A DNA stretch of 9,427 nt from Anaerolineales bacterium (GTDB lineage Bacteria > Chloroflexota > Anaerolineae > 4572-78 > NAK82), in the NCBI GenBank assembly GCA_024643945.1, contig JAHELX010000209.1, positions 1 to 9,427 on the forward strand. The letters run 5' to 3'. Of this stretch, positions 1-5,854 are shown piece after piece (within the stretch, counting starts at the first letter, position 1; each line of letters starts with the position of its first letter). Both the position numbers and the translations under genes were made by a program. Under the pieces are notes generated by a model. The model saw only the letters and a program-made list of their open reading frames with translations, had not been told where the DNA came from and ran no database searches.

Positions 1-402
1 ATAGAAAATCTGGGCTACGCCCAGCGCAAAGGCGATGGGGGGTATCATGCGCGGCAACAGAAGTGTGGACATGAGCAATTCCTTGCCGGGGATGTTCCCC
101 CGGCCCAAGGCCCAACCAGTAGGGATGCCGATTACCGTACTGATCGCCACCGCCACAACAGCGATGATCAGGGTGTTTTTGGTGATACCTATGACGTTGG
201 TTACCTCGATGGCCCACCTGTACCAATCCAGCGTGAGTTCGGGCGGCAGCCACCTCTTGCCGAACCATCCCCTGCCGACCGACCTGAGGGCAATCATCAT
301 AAAGGGTGTATAAATCATCAGGGCGAAGCACAGCAGCAAGGTCTGGACGAGCAACTTGCGGCCACGCAAGATGGCATTGATATATTGGCGTACCAGTGTC
401 AT
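1..402 (-). CDS. ABC transporter permease B2, second inner-membrane subunit (N-terminal part, cut by window start)
   Basis: Translating the minus strand from the ATG at 402 gives 134 uninterrupted codons to the window edge, beginning MTLVRQYINAILRGRKLL and still open. It is the N-terminal part of a binding-protein-dependent (MetI-like) transport permease that would form the inner-membrane channel with the subunit encoded just upstream. A first membrane segment lies at about residues 18-38, then a periplasmic stretch ending in LPPELTLDWYRWA. The NTLIIAVVAVAISTVIGIPTGWAL segment (about 76-99) opens the conserved transport domain, followed by LLLPRMIPPIAFALG. The EAA loop that contacts the ATPase would lie outside the window. 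The start is well supported: its ATG overlaps the stop of permease B1 as ATGA, and AGGAGG lies 8 nt upstream. Translational coupling with B1 is likely. The substrate is unknown. Confidence 0.9.
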   Translation of the reverse strand, partial: MTLVRQYINAILRGRKLLVQTLLLCFALMIYTPFMMIALRSVGRGWFGKRWLPPELTLDWYRWAIEVTNVIGITKNTLIIAVVAVAISTVIGIPTGWALGRGNIPGKELLMSTLLLPRMIPPIAFALGVAQIFY

Positions 403-1247
403 GTTGTGGGCCTCCTGAGAATGCGCATATATACGGTGAGAAAGACTATCTGGAGCACGGCCATAATCATAGCCCTGGCGCTGGCCGCTGACCAACGCGC
501 CGGTGTGAAATCAATCTGCCGGTAAATTTCCACCGACAACGGGCGGTAGTTTCCGCCAGCTATCAGAGGGATGCTAAAGGCACCGAAAGCGGCCATAAAA
601 GTCAACACCGAGCCGGCCAGGATCCCGGGCATAATCAACGGGATGACTACATGGCGCAGCACTTGCCAGCGGTTAGCGCCCGCAACGTCAGCCGCCTCCT
701 CGATAGCCGGGTCGAGTCCCTCCAGCATGGACAACGTGGTCAGGGCGGTGAAAGGGAAGTAAAGCCAGGTGTAGAATAAGATGAGCCCGGGTATAGTGTA
801 GTTAATGCGGACCGGTTCGTTGATGAAGGGAATGAATTGGATAAGGAACAGGTTCAGCCAGCCGCGGGAACCCAACAGCAATAGCAGCCCCAGGGCACCA
901 ATCAGGCCGGGCACCACGCGGGGGATAAGCATCGTCAGCCGGTAGAAGCGATGTCCACGCAGCTTTCGACGCAACGCCAGGCTCAGAGGAATGCTGAGCA
1001 GAATAGAGCACAGAGTGGCTCCGATAGAAAGAATGAAGGTGAGGATGATGACGTCTCGCGCTCTCGGTTCGCTCAGGAACTGGACATAGTGTCCCAGCGT
1101 CCAGCCAACCTGCTGCCCTTCCGGTCGCAGACTGCGCACGAGGGTGACCATCATCGGATAGAAGAACAGCCCGAAAAAGCCGAGCAGGCCAGGCGACAGC
1201 ATAAGCAAAGTGACCAGGATGGATCGAATTTTCGAGCTTTGTCTCAT
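399..1247 (-). CDS. ABC transporter permease B1 (FbpB/PotB-like inner-membrane subunit)
   Basis: A 282-residue hydrophobic protein with about six membrane segments (roughly 10-35, 66-90, 105-126, 150-172, 205-230 and 258-276). The EAA loop EEAADVAGANRWQ, ending in IPLIMPG (about 183-208), is the cytoplasmic helix that docks onto the ATPase in MetI-type permeases. That motif defines the family; the transported compound cannot be read from it. The gene follows lipoprotein B after a 154-nt gap that holds a strong hairpin, and overlaps permease B2 by 4 nt. The ATG at 1247 has only a weak, distant purine stretch (AAAGGCGG, about 15 nt upstream), so its own initiation may be inefficient. The predicted first membrane helix begins right after this Met, which supports the start. 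Confidence 0.93.
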   Translation of the reverse strand: MRQSSKIRSILVTLLMLSPGLLGFFGLFFYPMMVTLVRSLRPEGQQVGWTLGHYVQFLSEPRARDVIILTFILSIGATLCSILLSIPLSLALRRKLRGHRFYRLTMLIPRVVPGLIGALGLLLLLGSRGWLNLFLIQFIPFINEPVRINYTIPGLILFYTWLYFPFTALTTLSMLEGLDPAIEEAADVAGANRWQVLRHVVIPLIMPGILAGSVLTFMAAFGAFSIPLIAGGNYRPLSVEIYRQIDFTPARWSAASARAMIMAVLQIVFLTVYMRILRRPTT

Positions 1248-1323
1248 AATTGGATAAGATTCCGCCTTTCTCGTAGTCTAGCCTGGCTCCAGCACGCGGG
1301 CCAGGGCGTCCGCTGGGGAGGGC

Positions 1324-1365
1324 AGGGAGACCCACTACGGACGGGCATCCGTGGCGGGCCTCCCT
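1324..1365 (-). repeat. Strong GC-rich intergenic hairpin between lipoprotein B and permease B1
   Basis: Inverted repeat with 18-nt arms (1324-1341 and 1348-1365) and a 6-nt loop. As minus-strand RNA the arms pair at 17 of 18 positions, two of them G.U, with a single C.A mismatch. It lies 36 nt after the lipoprotein B stop and 77 nt before permease B1. No U-tract follows, so it is not a classic intrinsic terminator. Hairpins here in importer operons (malE-malF is the textbook case) protect the upstream message and give the binding protein a higher yield than the permeases. It could also be a dispersed palindromic (REP-like) repeat of this genome. The structure is seen; the role is inferred. 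Confidence 0.75.
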
Positions 1366-1401
1366 CAGGTAACACCAAACAGCCAAAGCCCCTAGCGTTG
1401 G

Positions 1402-2703
1402 TTATTGAGGTATAAGCAATTCGGGGCCCTGCTCTTTGATGAACTCAGTTACCTCTTTGTTGTCAACCCGCAAGCGTGCATTCTCCATTTCCGACCACGG
1501 CGGGATCGTATCCCACACCACGCCCGGGATCTTGTCCCAGATATCAGTGCCGGTGTACTGCCACATGGTGGTGATCAACCGGATCTGCTGGTCGTCGGAA
1601 AGCAGGAAGTTGATCACGTCGTAGACCACCGGCTTGTATTCCTCCGGGATGCCGGCCGGCACGATCAGGTAACCGTCGGAACCGGCAGCCATTCCCTCTG
1701 ACAAAAAGCCAGACTTGATGGTGGGCGGCATGGTGCCCTGGTGGCGGGACCACAGTGCAAAGTCCATGGCGTAGAAACTGATCCAGGTGTCGCCTGCGTT
1801 GAAGTCCTCGAACATGTTGGGCGGCTCTGCTGGCAAGGGCAGCTTGGCGTAGGTGTAGAAGTCGGTCAGCTTGGCCCAGGCATCCTGCCACTCAGGGGTC
1901 TGCTCAAGCTCCGCCAGCGGAATGGCATTGCCCTGCTCGTCGGTCATTTTCACGAAGGCGTTCAGGAAGCTGTAGGGGATGCGGTAGGACGAGCCGGATT
2001 TGGCGTCGGGGCGGACAATGCCGATGTGCCCCTTCCACTCCTCACGCCTGTCGTAGAACTCCTTCCAGGACGTGGGCGGTTCCTTGATGTAATCGGAATT
2101 GTAGATCAAGGCATACTGGCTCCTCCAGTAGAGCGCGCCCTTGCCGTCAATGTTAGTGCCCAATACCGTCTCCAGGTAACTCTTGGGACACTTTTCCAGG
2201 TTGGGGATGACGTCCAGACGATCCGGGTAGAGGGTCTCCAGCTCGATCCCCGCTCCCAATGTGTTGGGAATGCTTTCCGGCTTGACGAACAGCAGGTGAG
2301 CGTCACCCTGGCCCGGCTGCCAGGCCTTCATACGCTCGATCGACTCTGCTTCCTTGGAGACCACGTAGTTGACCTTGACCCCCAACTGTTCCTCGATGGC
2401 CGGGACCACCTGATTCTGCCAGTACCACTGGAAGTTGGCGCCAGAGTTGGTATCTATCAGGGTGATCTCGGTGGGTCGTTCCACTGCTGGCGCTGGCGTC
2501 GGCGTGACGACAACCTCAACCTCTTTAGTGACGACCTTTTCCACCTCTTTGACAACTTCCTTCGGAACCTCGACGGTTTCCTTGACCACTACCGTCTCGA
2601 CAATCTTCTCTGGCGTAGCCGGTGCCGCGCACTGAGCTGCCAACAAGCTCAGAACCAGCGCCGTTGCCAGAATTGAGAAAGCGACAAGTCTGTAATTTTT
2701 CAT
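1402..2703 (-). CDS. Solute-binding lipoprotein B of an ABC importer (family 1-like)
   Basis: A 433-residue secreted binding protein that would capture the substrate outside the membrane and deliver it to permeases B1/B2. Residues 1-24 form a signal peptide: basic MKNYR, a hydrophobic core, then LLAAQ before Cys25, the likely lipidated residue. A Val/Glu/Lys linker with a TPTPAP end (about 26-75) tethers the domain, as in many Chloroflexota lipoproteins. The mature domain (about 78-433) begins EITLIDTNSGANFQWYW and has the alternating alpha/beta pattern and length of bacterial extracellular solute-binding proteins. Features such as ALIYNSDYIKEPPTSWKEF resemble iron/polyamine/YnjB-type binders more than classic oligosaccharide binders; this is only an impression. 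The ATG is preceded by AAGGAGAT about 8 nt away. Gln at -1 of the lipobox is unusual. Substrate unknown. Confidence 0.93.
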   Translation of the reverse strand: MKNYRLVAFSILATALVLSLLAAQCAAPATPEKIVETVVVKETVEVPKEVVKEVEKVVTKEVEVVVTPTPAPAVERPTEITLIDTNSGANFQWYWQNQVVPAIEEQLGVKVNYVVSKEAESIERMKAWQPGQGDAHLLFVKPESIPNTLGAGIELETLYPDRLDVIPNLEKCPKSYLETVLGTNIDGKGALYWRSQYALIYNSDYIKEPPTSWKEFYDRREEWKGHIGIVRPDAKSGSSYRIPYSFLNAFVKMTDEQGNAIPLAELEQTPEWQDAWAKLTDFYTYAKLPLPAEPPNMFEDFNAGDTWISFYAMDFALWSRHQGTMPPTIKSGFLSEGMAAGSDGYLIVPAGIPEEYKPVVYDVINFLLSDDQQIRLITTMWQYTGTDIWDKIPGVVWDTIPPWSEMENARLRVDNKEVTEFIKEQGPELLIPQ

Positions 2704-2818
2704 CGGGCAATCTCCTTTTTCTCAATACCCTTCTCCTGAAGAGAAGGCTTCACCGAATTACGCAAGCATTTGATTGAAGTCGGTTGATCTAAAAGCGGTT
2801 TAGCACTCACCTCCCTTC
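2704..2818 (-). promoter_or_regulatory. Conserved 5' leader of lipoprotein B, paralogous to the leader of lipoprotein A
   Basis: The region upstream of the ATG at 2703 matches the region upstream of lipoprotein A (7104-7220) block by block. First comes GGGAGGTG (ends near 2808), 5-6 nt after a CGA trinucleotide. Then an AT-rich segment with GAT.AA and TTCAATCA (A: TTTAATCA), then AATTCGGTGAAGC (A: AAATCGGGTAATGC). A hairpin at 2729-2747 follows, then GGGTAT, and finally AAAGGAGATTGCCCGATG (A: AAAGGAGATTCCTCGATG). GGAGG-to-ATG distances are nearly equal (about 107 and 109 nt). A very short frame GTG CTA AAC CGC TTT TAG (2806-2789) begins 3 nt after GGAGG. CTAAACCGCTTTTAG also resembles a LacI-type operator centre. 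No convincing promoter was found; AGTCAA at 2897-2902 (TTGACT on the minus strand) is a possible -35 with a poor -10. Confidence 0.6.
2729..2747 (-). promoter_or_regulatory. Leader hairpin before the lipoprotein B Shine-Dalgarno
   Basis: Perfect 7-bp stem (ccttctc 2729-2735 with gagaagg 2741-2747) around a 5-nt loop, ending 25 nt before the start codon and about a dozen nt before the Shine-Dalgarno. The equivalent hairpin exists in the other leader at 7133-7149 with the same loop size. Sequence differences there preserve pairing through G.U pairs, which argues that the structure is kept. A role in message stability or control of translation is inferred. Confidence 0.6.
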
Positions 2819-2941
2819 TGTCGATAAGCCCTTTCGAAAAGTCCAAGGGCATACGCCATCTGAAAAACCACTGCCATAAGTGTTCGGGACAGAGAAAGTC
2901 AAGGAACATGGCCCGTCGAAGCCGATTGGGAGGCAATGCTG

Positions 2942-2975
2942 CCGGCTCATAAGCCCCCAAGATCCTATGAGTCGG
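2942..2975 (-). terminator. Inverted repeat overlapping the end of the ATPase gene (possible terminator or processing hairpin)
   Basis: Ten-nucleotide arms ccggctcata (2942-2951) and tatgagtcgg (2966-2975) are inverted copies with one mismatch, around a 14-nt loop. The 3' arm on + overlaps the ATPase stop codon (2967-2965). No run of T follows on the minus strand, so an intrinsic terminator is not shown. It may stabilise the 3' end of operon A or separate it from operon B. Confidence 0.35.
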
Positions 2976-4047
2976 TGGGGATGAGGGTGATTCGTTCCGG
3001 CGGGATGATTAACTGAACCTTCTCTTTGGGGCGCAAGTGCGTATGGGTACCGGTGTGAACCCGCAGCACCCAACTGCCAACCTGAATCCGATGATCGATC
3101 ACATCTCCCAGATAAGCTGCCCGGAGGACTTCTCCCTCCAGCACATTGGCACCTTCGGCAACGATCCCTGATGCATCATGCTTCAAGGTGATATGCTCCG
3201 GTCGGATCGCCAGGGTTACTCTTTGATTTCGCGACAGACTGTCACCAGGTACGCGGATGTCCACCTGATCACTGGTGGTGACTGTCGCGTAGGTTCCCGC
3301 GCTGTCTAATCCAGTGACGGTCCCTTCCACAAAGCTGCTGAGTCCAATGAACCCTGCGACGAAGCGGTTGTTAGGCTGGTTGTAGATCTGTTCGGGAGTG
3401 CCGATCTGGGTGATGACGCCATCGTTCATCACGGCGATGCGGTCGGAGAGGACCAGTGCCTCGGCCTGGTCGTGGGTGACGTAAACGGCAGTAATACCCA
3501 GATTCTTCTGTAACTCGCGAATCTCAAACCGCATTTCTTCCCTGAGTTGGGCGTCAAGATTGCTAAGCGGTTCGTCGAGGAGCAGGACTCGAGGCTGGAT
3601 AACCAACGCCCGGGCCAGAGCAATCCGCTGCTGCTGACCCCCCGACAGTTGGCGCGGGTAACGCTCAGCAAAGCCACTCAATCGCACCATTGCCAAGGCT
3701 TCATCAACCCGTTTTTTGACCTGCGATTTAGCGACTCGTCTCAGTCGCAGGCCAAAGGCCAAATTATCAAAGACGGTCATATGCGGCCACAAGGCATAGT
3801 TTTGGAAGACGAATCCGATTCCGCGTTTCTCTGGCGGAAGAGTCGTCATTTGCTGGTCACCCAGGTATATCCTCCCTTCATCGGGGATGAGAAAGCCAGC
3901 AATACAGCGCAGAGTGGTGGTCTTACCGCAGCCACTTGGCCCCAACAAGGTCATGATTTCGCCGTCTTCAATTTCGAGGTTTATGCTGTTGACAGCTGTG
4001 GTTTTTCCGAAGCGTTTGAGCAAGTTTGCCAGACGTAAACCAGGCAT
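2965..4047 (-). CDS. ABC transporter ATP-binding protein with C-terminal TOBE domain (FbpC/PotA-like)
   Basis: A 360-residue ATPase that hydrolyses ATP at the cytoplasmic face to drive the importer. All nucleotide-binding motifs are intact: Walker A GPSGCGKT (36-43), Q-loop FQNYALWPHMTVFDN (Gln82), signature LSGGQQQRIALARAL (134-148), Walker B VLLLDEP with catalytic Glu159, D-loop SNLD (162-165) and switch His192 in YVTHDQAEAL. After about residue 236 a TOBE-type domain follows, with LAIRPEHITL typical of importers for ferric iron, polyamines, phosphonates and related solutes. It is the last gene of operon A, 65 nt after permease A2. It is the only ATPase in the window although two permease pairs are present, so it may serve both. 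GAGGAA about 8 nt upstream of the ATG is the Shine-Dalgarno and lies in a small hairpin loop. The exact substrate class cannot be told. Confidence 0.96.
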   Translation of the reverse strand: MPGLRLANLLKRFGKTTAVNSINLEIEDGEIMTLLGPSGCGKTTTLRCIAGFLIPDEGRIYLGDQQMTTLPPEKRGIGFVFQNYALWPHMTVFDNLAFGLRLRRVAKSQVKKRVDEALAMVRLSGFAERYPRQLSGGQQQRIALARALVIQPRVLLLDEPLSNLDAQLREEMRFEIRELQKNLGITAVYVTHDQAEALVLSDRIAVMNDGVITQIGTPEQIYNQPNNRFVAGFIGLSSFVEGTVTGLDSAGTYATVTTSDQVDIRVPGDSLSRNQRVTLAIRPEHITLKHDASGIVAEGANVLEGEVLRAAYLGDVIDHRIQVGSWVLRVHTGTHTHLRPKEKVQLIIPPERITLIPTDS

Positions 4048-4067
4048 TCACATTTCCTCTTATGTGA
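4048..4067 (-). promoter_or_regulatory. Small hairpin holding the ATPase Shine-Dalgarno in its loop
   Basis: Read on the minus strand, TCACAT and ATGTGA are perfect inverted arms around the 8-nt loop AAGAGGAA, which contains the ribosome-binding GAGGAA. The 3' arm touches the ATG at 4047. The arms are in the opposite order to a CRP site (TGTGA..TCACA). The 65-nt gap between permease A2 and the ATPase (4048-4112) holds nothing else obvious. The structure is seen; an effect on ATPase dosage is inferred. Confidence 0.4.
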
Positions 4068-4112
4068 GATTTTAGTTGAGAAGAGAATGCGTGACATAGA
4101 AAAGGTCCTGGG

Positions 4113-4943
4113 TCAGACACCCACACCTCCGATATACTCCGGCTTGAGAAAGCGTTCGATGATAACCATAAACAAAATGCTGGGGATAAGCAATACGATG
4201 GCGATCACCGATGCAAACTGTAGATTGTAACCACTGGACGAATAGAGCAGCATGGGCAAGGTACTGATGAACGGGAGACCAATGAAAAAGGTGCCGGTAA
4301 ATTCGTCGAGAGAAGTGAGAAAGACAAAGACGGCGCTGGCCAGCAGCCCCGGGGCAGCCAACGGCAAGGTGATCTGAAAGAAGGTCCTCAACCTCGACGC
4401 ACCCACACTGCGCGCCGCTTCCTCTAACTCGGGAGGGATGCCCTTGAAAGCGGCGCTGGAGATCCAGACGGCGAACACCAGGCTCACCATAAGATGCACT
4501 AGTACCACCCCTTGAATCTTACTCGTCAGCCCTATTTTGTTAAAACTGAAAAGCAGATTCACGAAAACCGGTTGTTGGGGAAATGCCTGCGGCATAAGAA
4601 AGAGAAACAGGATCGCGCCTCGGAACGGAACCCGATACTTGGCCAACACGTAACCGGCCGGGATGGCGATCAACATTGCCAACGCGACGACCAGCAAGGC
4701 AATCACCATGCTGGTTTGAAAAGCTTCGGTAATACTCACTGCGCCAATAGCCAGACTCTTTTGAAGCCCCAGCGCCTGTGCCCAATAGTCGAGTCCAATC
4801 TCTTGAGGAAAAACGTGAGGCCAGAACCACTTAATCGCTACAGACCAAAGCACCAGGGCGAGCATCGGCCCAAAGATAAAGAAACAGAGGACGATCAAGA
4901 CCACGGCCTCGATAGACTTGACCAAGAGTTTTGATCGGATCAT
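4113..4943 (-). CDS. ABC transporter permease A2 (PotC-like inner-membrane subunit)
   Basis: A 276-residue integral membrane protein, the second half of the channel for lipoprotein A. Membrane segments fall at about 10-33, 75-100, 108-130, 145-165, 197-215 and 245-265. The EAA loop EEAARSVGASRLRTFF plus QITLPLAAPG (about 174-199) is canonical, with the conserved Gly181. LMPQAFPQQPVFVNL precedes the fourth segment, in the position where PotC/FbpB-type permeases carry a proline-rich turn. I place the start at ATG 4943: GAAAGGGAT lies just upstream, overlapping the stop of permease A1 (4957-4955), and MIRSKLLVKS leads directly into the first helix. Longer in-frame versions to 5060 would overlap A1 by about 100 nt and add a non-membrane, Cys/Gly-rich tail, so they are unlikely. 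Expression is probably coupled to A1. Confidence 0.93.
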   Translation of the reverse strand: MIRSKLLVKSIEAVVLIVLCFFIFGPMLALVLWSVAIKWFWPHVFPQEIGLDYWAQALGLQKSLAIGAVSITEAFQTSMVIALLVVALAMLIAIPAGYVLAKYRVPFRGAILFLFLMPQAFPQQPVFVNLLFSFNKIGLTSKIQGVVLVHLMVSLVFAVWISSAAFKGIPPELEEAARSVGASRLRTFFQITLPLAAPGLLASAVFVFLTSLDEFTGTFFIGLPFISTLPMLLYSSSGYNLQFASVIAIVLLIPSILFMVIIERFLKPEYIGGVGV

Positions 4944-4954
4944 AGCTATCCCTT

Positions 4955-5854
4955 TCAGACTTCGTAGATACCCTTCCTCACCGAGTATCTCAGATAATAG
5001 ATCGCCATGATGAGGACCATCAGGTAAGTTAAGACACCCAGCGCATTGGCCACGCCCCAATCCCCAAAGTAGGTCACGCGGTGTGCGATGTCTACTGTCA
5101 CCGTCGTCGGGACCTTGCCACCGATAAGCATAAAAGGTAGCGTGAATGTGCCGATGGTCGAGGTGAAGGCAAGAATGATCGCCACCGAAATACTGGCACG
5201 GTTCATTGGGACCAACACCCTGATGATAACCTGCAAAATGTTAGCGCCTACGCTTCGAGCGGCCTCCATAAAGGCGTCGTCAATCATCTGGAAGCCGCCC
5301 AGGATGATCAGGGTCATGAAAGGTGCCTGCTTCCAGACGAAGCTCAAAACCAGCCCTTGCATATTGAACAACTGAAGCGGCGCGTCCAGATTTATCACCC
5401 CCAGTTGGGCCAGGAAGATATTGAGCAAGCCGTGAGGCGCCAGGAAGGTGCGCATCATCTGCCCCACCACGACAAAGGGGATGAAGATGGGCAGCCGGTA
5501 GAGGAAGCTGGTTAACCTGGCAATGCGTCCACTCGCCAAGCGCACGTAGGCGGAGAGAGTGATGCTCAGGATGGCGGCGATGACCGTGCTGAGGATGGCT
5601 ACTTCCAGCGAAAAGACCACATCGCGAAAGTATAGCTCGTAGGCCTTCTGATAATGAGCGAGAGTGAGCCCCCCTTCTTTGGCAAGAAAGCTACGATAAA
5701 CGGATGAGATGAATGGCCAGGCATACAGAGCCAGCATCAAGACGGTTGCCGGCAGTAGCAAGGCCAGGGGAAAGGCCCAGGCGAGCCTTTCCCCTTTCTG
5801 CTGTTGCAAACTTATGCCAGATTTAGCTACCGCCACCGATGACCCACCGTTCAT
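4955..5854 (-). CDS. ABC transporter permease A1 (PotB/FbpB-like inner-membrane subunit)
   Basis: A 299-residue permease, first half of the channel paired with A2. After a polar N-terminus it has membrane segments near 25-50, 80-105, 118-135, 165-188, 220-243 and 270-290. The EAA loop MEAARSVGANILQVI plus IRVLVPM (about 196-217) is intact. Its reading frame overlaps the 3' end of lipoprotein A: ATG 5854 lies 32 nt inside that gene. An alternative start is the in-frame GTG at 5836, which would shorten the overlap to 14 nt and has GGTGGG a few bases upstream; neither site has a strong Shine-Dalgarno. The overlap implies coupled translation from the binding-protein message. The stop lies 11 nt before the permease A2 start. 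Confidence 0.92.
   Translation of the reverse strand: MNGGSSVAVAKSGISLQQQKGERLAWAFPLALLLPATVLMLALYAWPFISSVYRSFLAKEGGLTLAHYQKAYELYFRDVVFSLEVAILSTVIAAILSITLSAYVRLASGRIARLTSFLYRLPIFIPFVVVGQMMRTFLAPHGLLNIFLAQLGVINLDAPLQLFNMQGLVLSFVWKQAPFMTLIILGGFQMIDDAFMEAARSVGANILQVIIRVLVPMNRASISVAIILAFTSTIGTFTLPFMLIGGKVPTTVTVDIAHRVTYFGDWGVANALGVLTYLMVLIMAIYYLRYSVRKGIYEV

Noticed and set aside
35..313. 92-codon plus-strand frame at the window start
   Set aside because: It is antisense to permease B2, whose minus-strand frame has family features, an ATGA overlap and a Shine-Dalgarno.
802..1386. 194-codon minus-strand frame overlapping permease B1
   Set aside because: It lies out of frame with the well-supported permease and has no recognisable domain; it runs through the intergenic hairpin.
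1741..2676. 311-codon plus-strand frame opposite lipoprotein B
   Set aside because: Antisense shadow of a clear binding-protein gene in GC-rich DNA; no family features. The same applies to 5973-6770 and 8256-8756.
2700..2960. 86-codon minus-strand frame upstream of lipoprotein B, overlapping its ATG as ATGA
   Set aside because: It spans the conserved leader, and the equivalent frame in leader A stops after a few codons. Composition is not that of a known domain, so it is taken as a chance open frame.
4048..4067. CRP-type binding site
   Set aside because: The half-sites are in the reverse order (TCACA then TGTGA) and lie inside an operon next to a start codon; a hairpin is the better reading.
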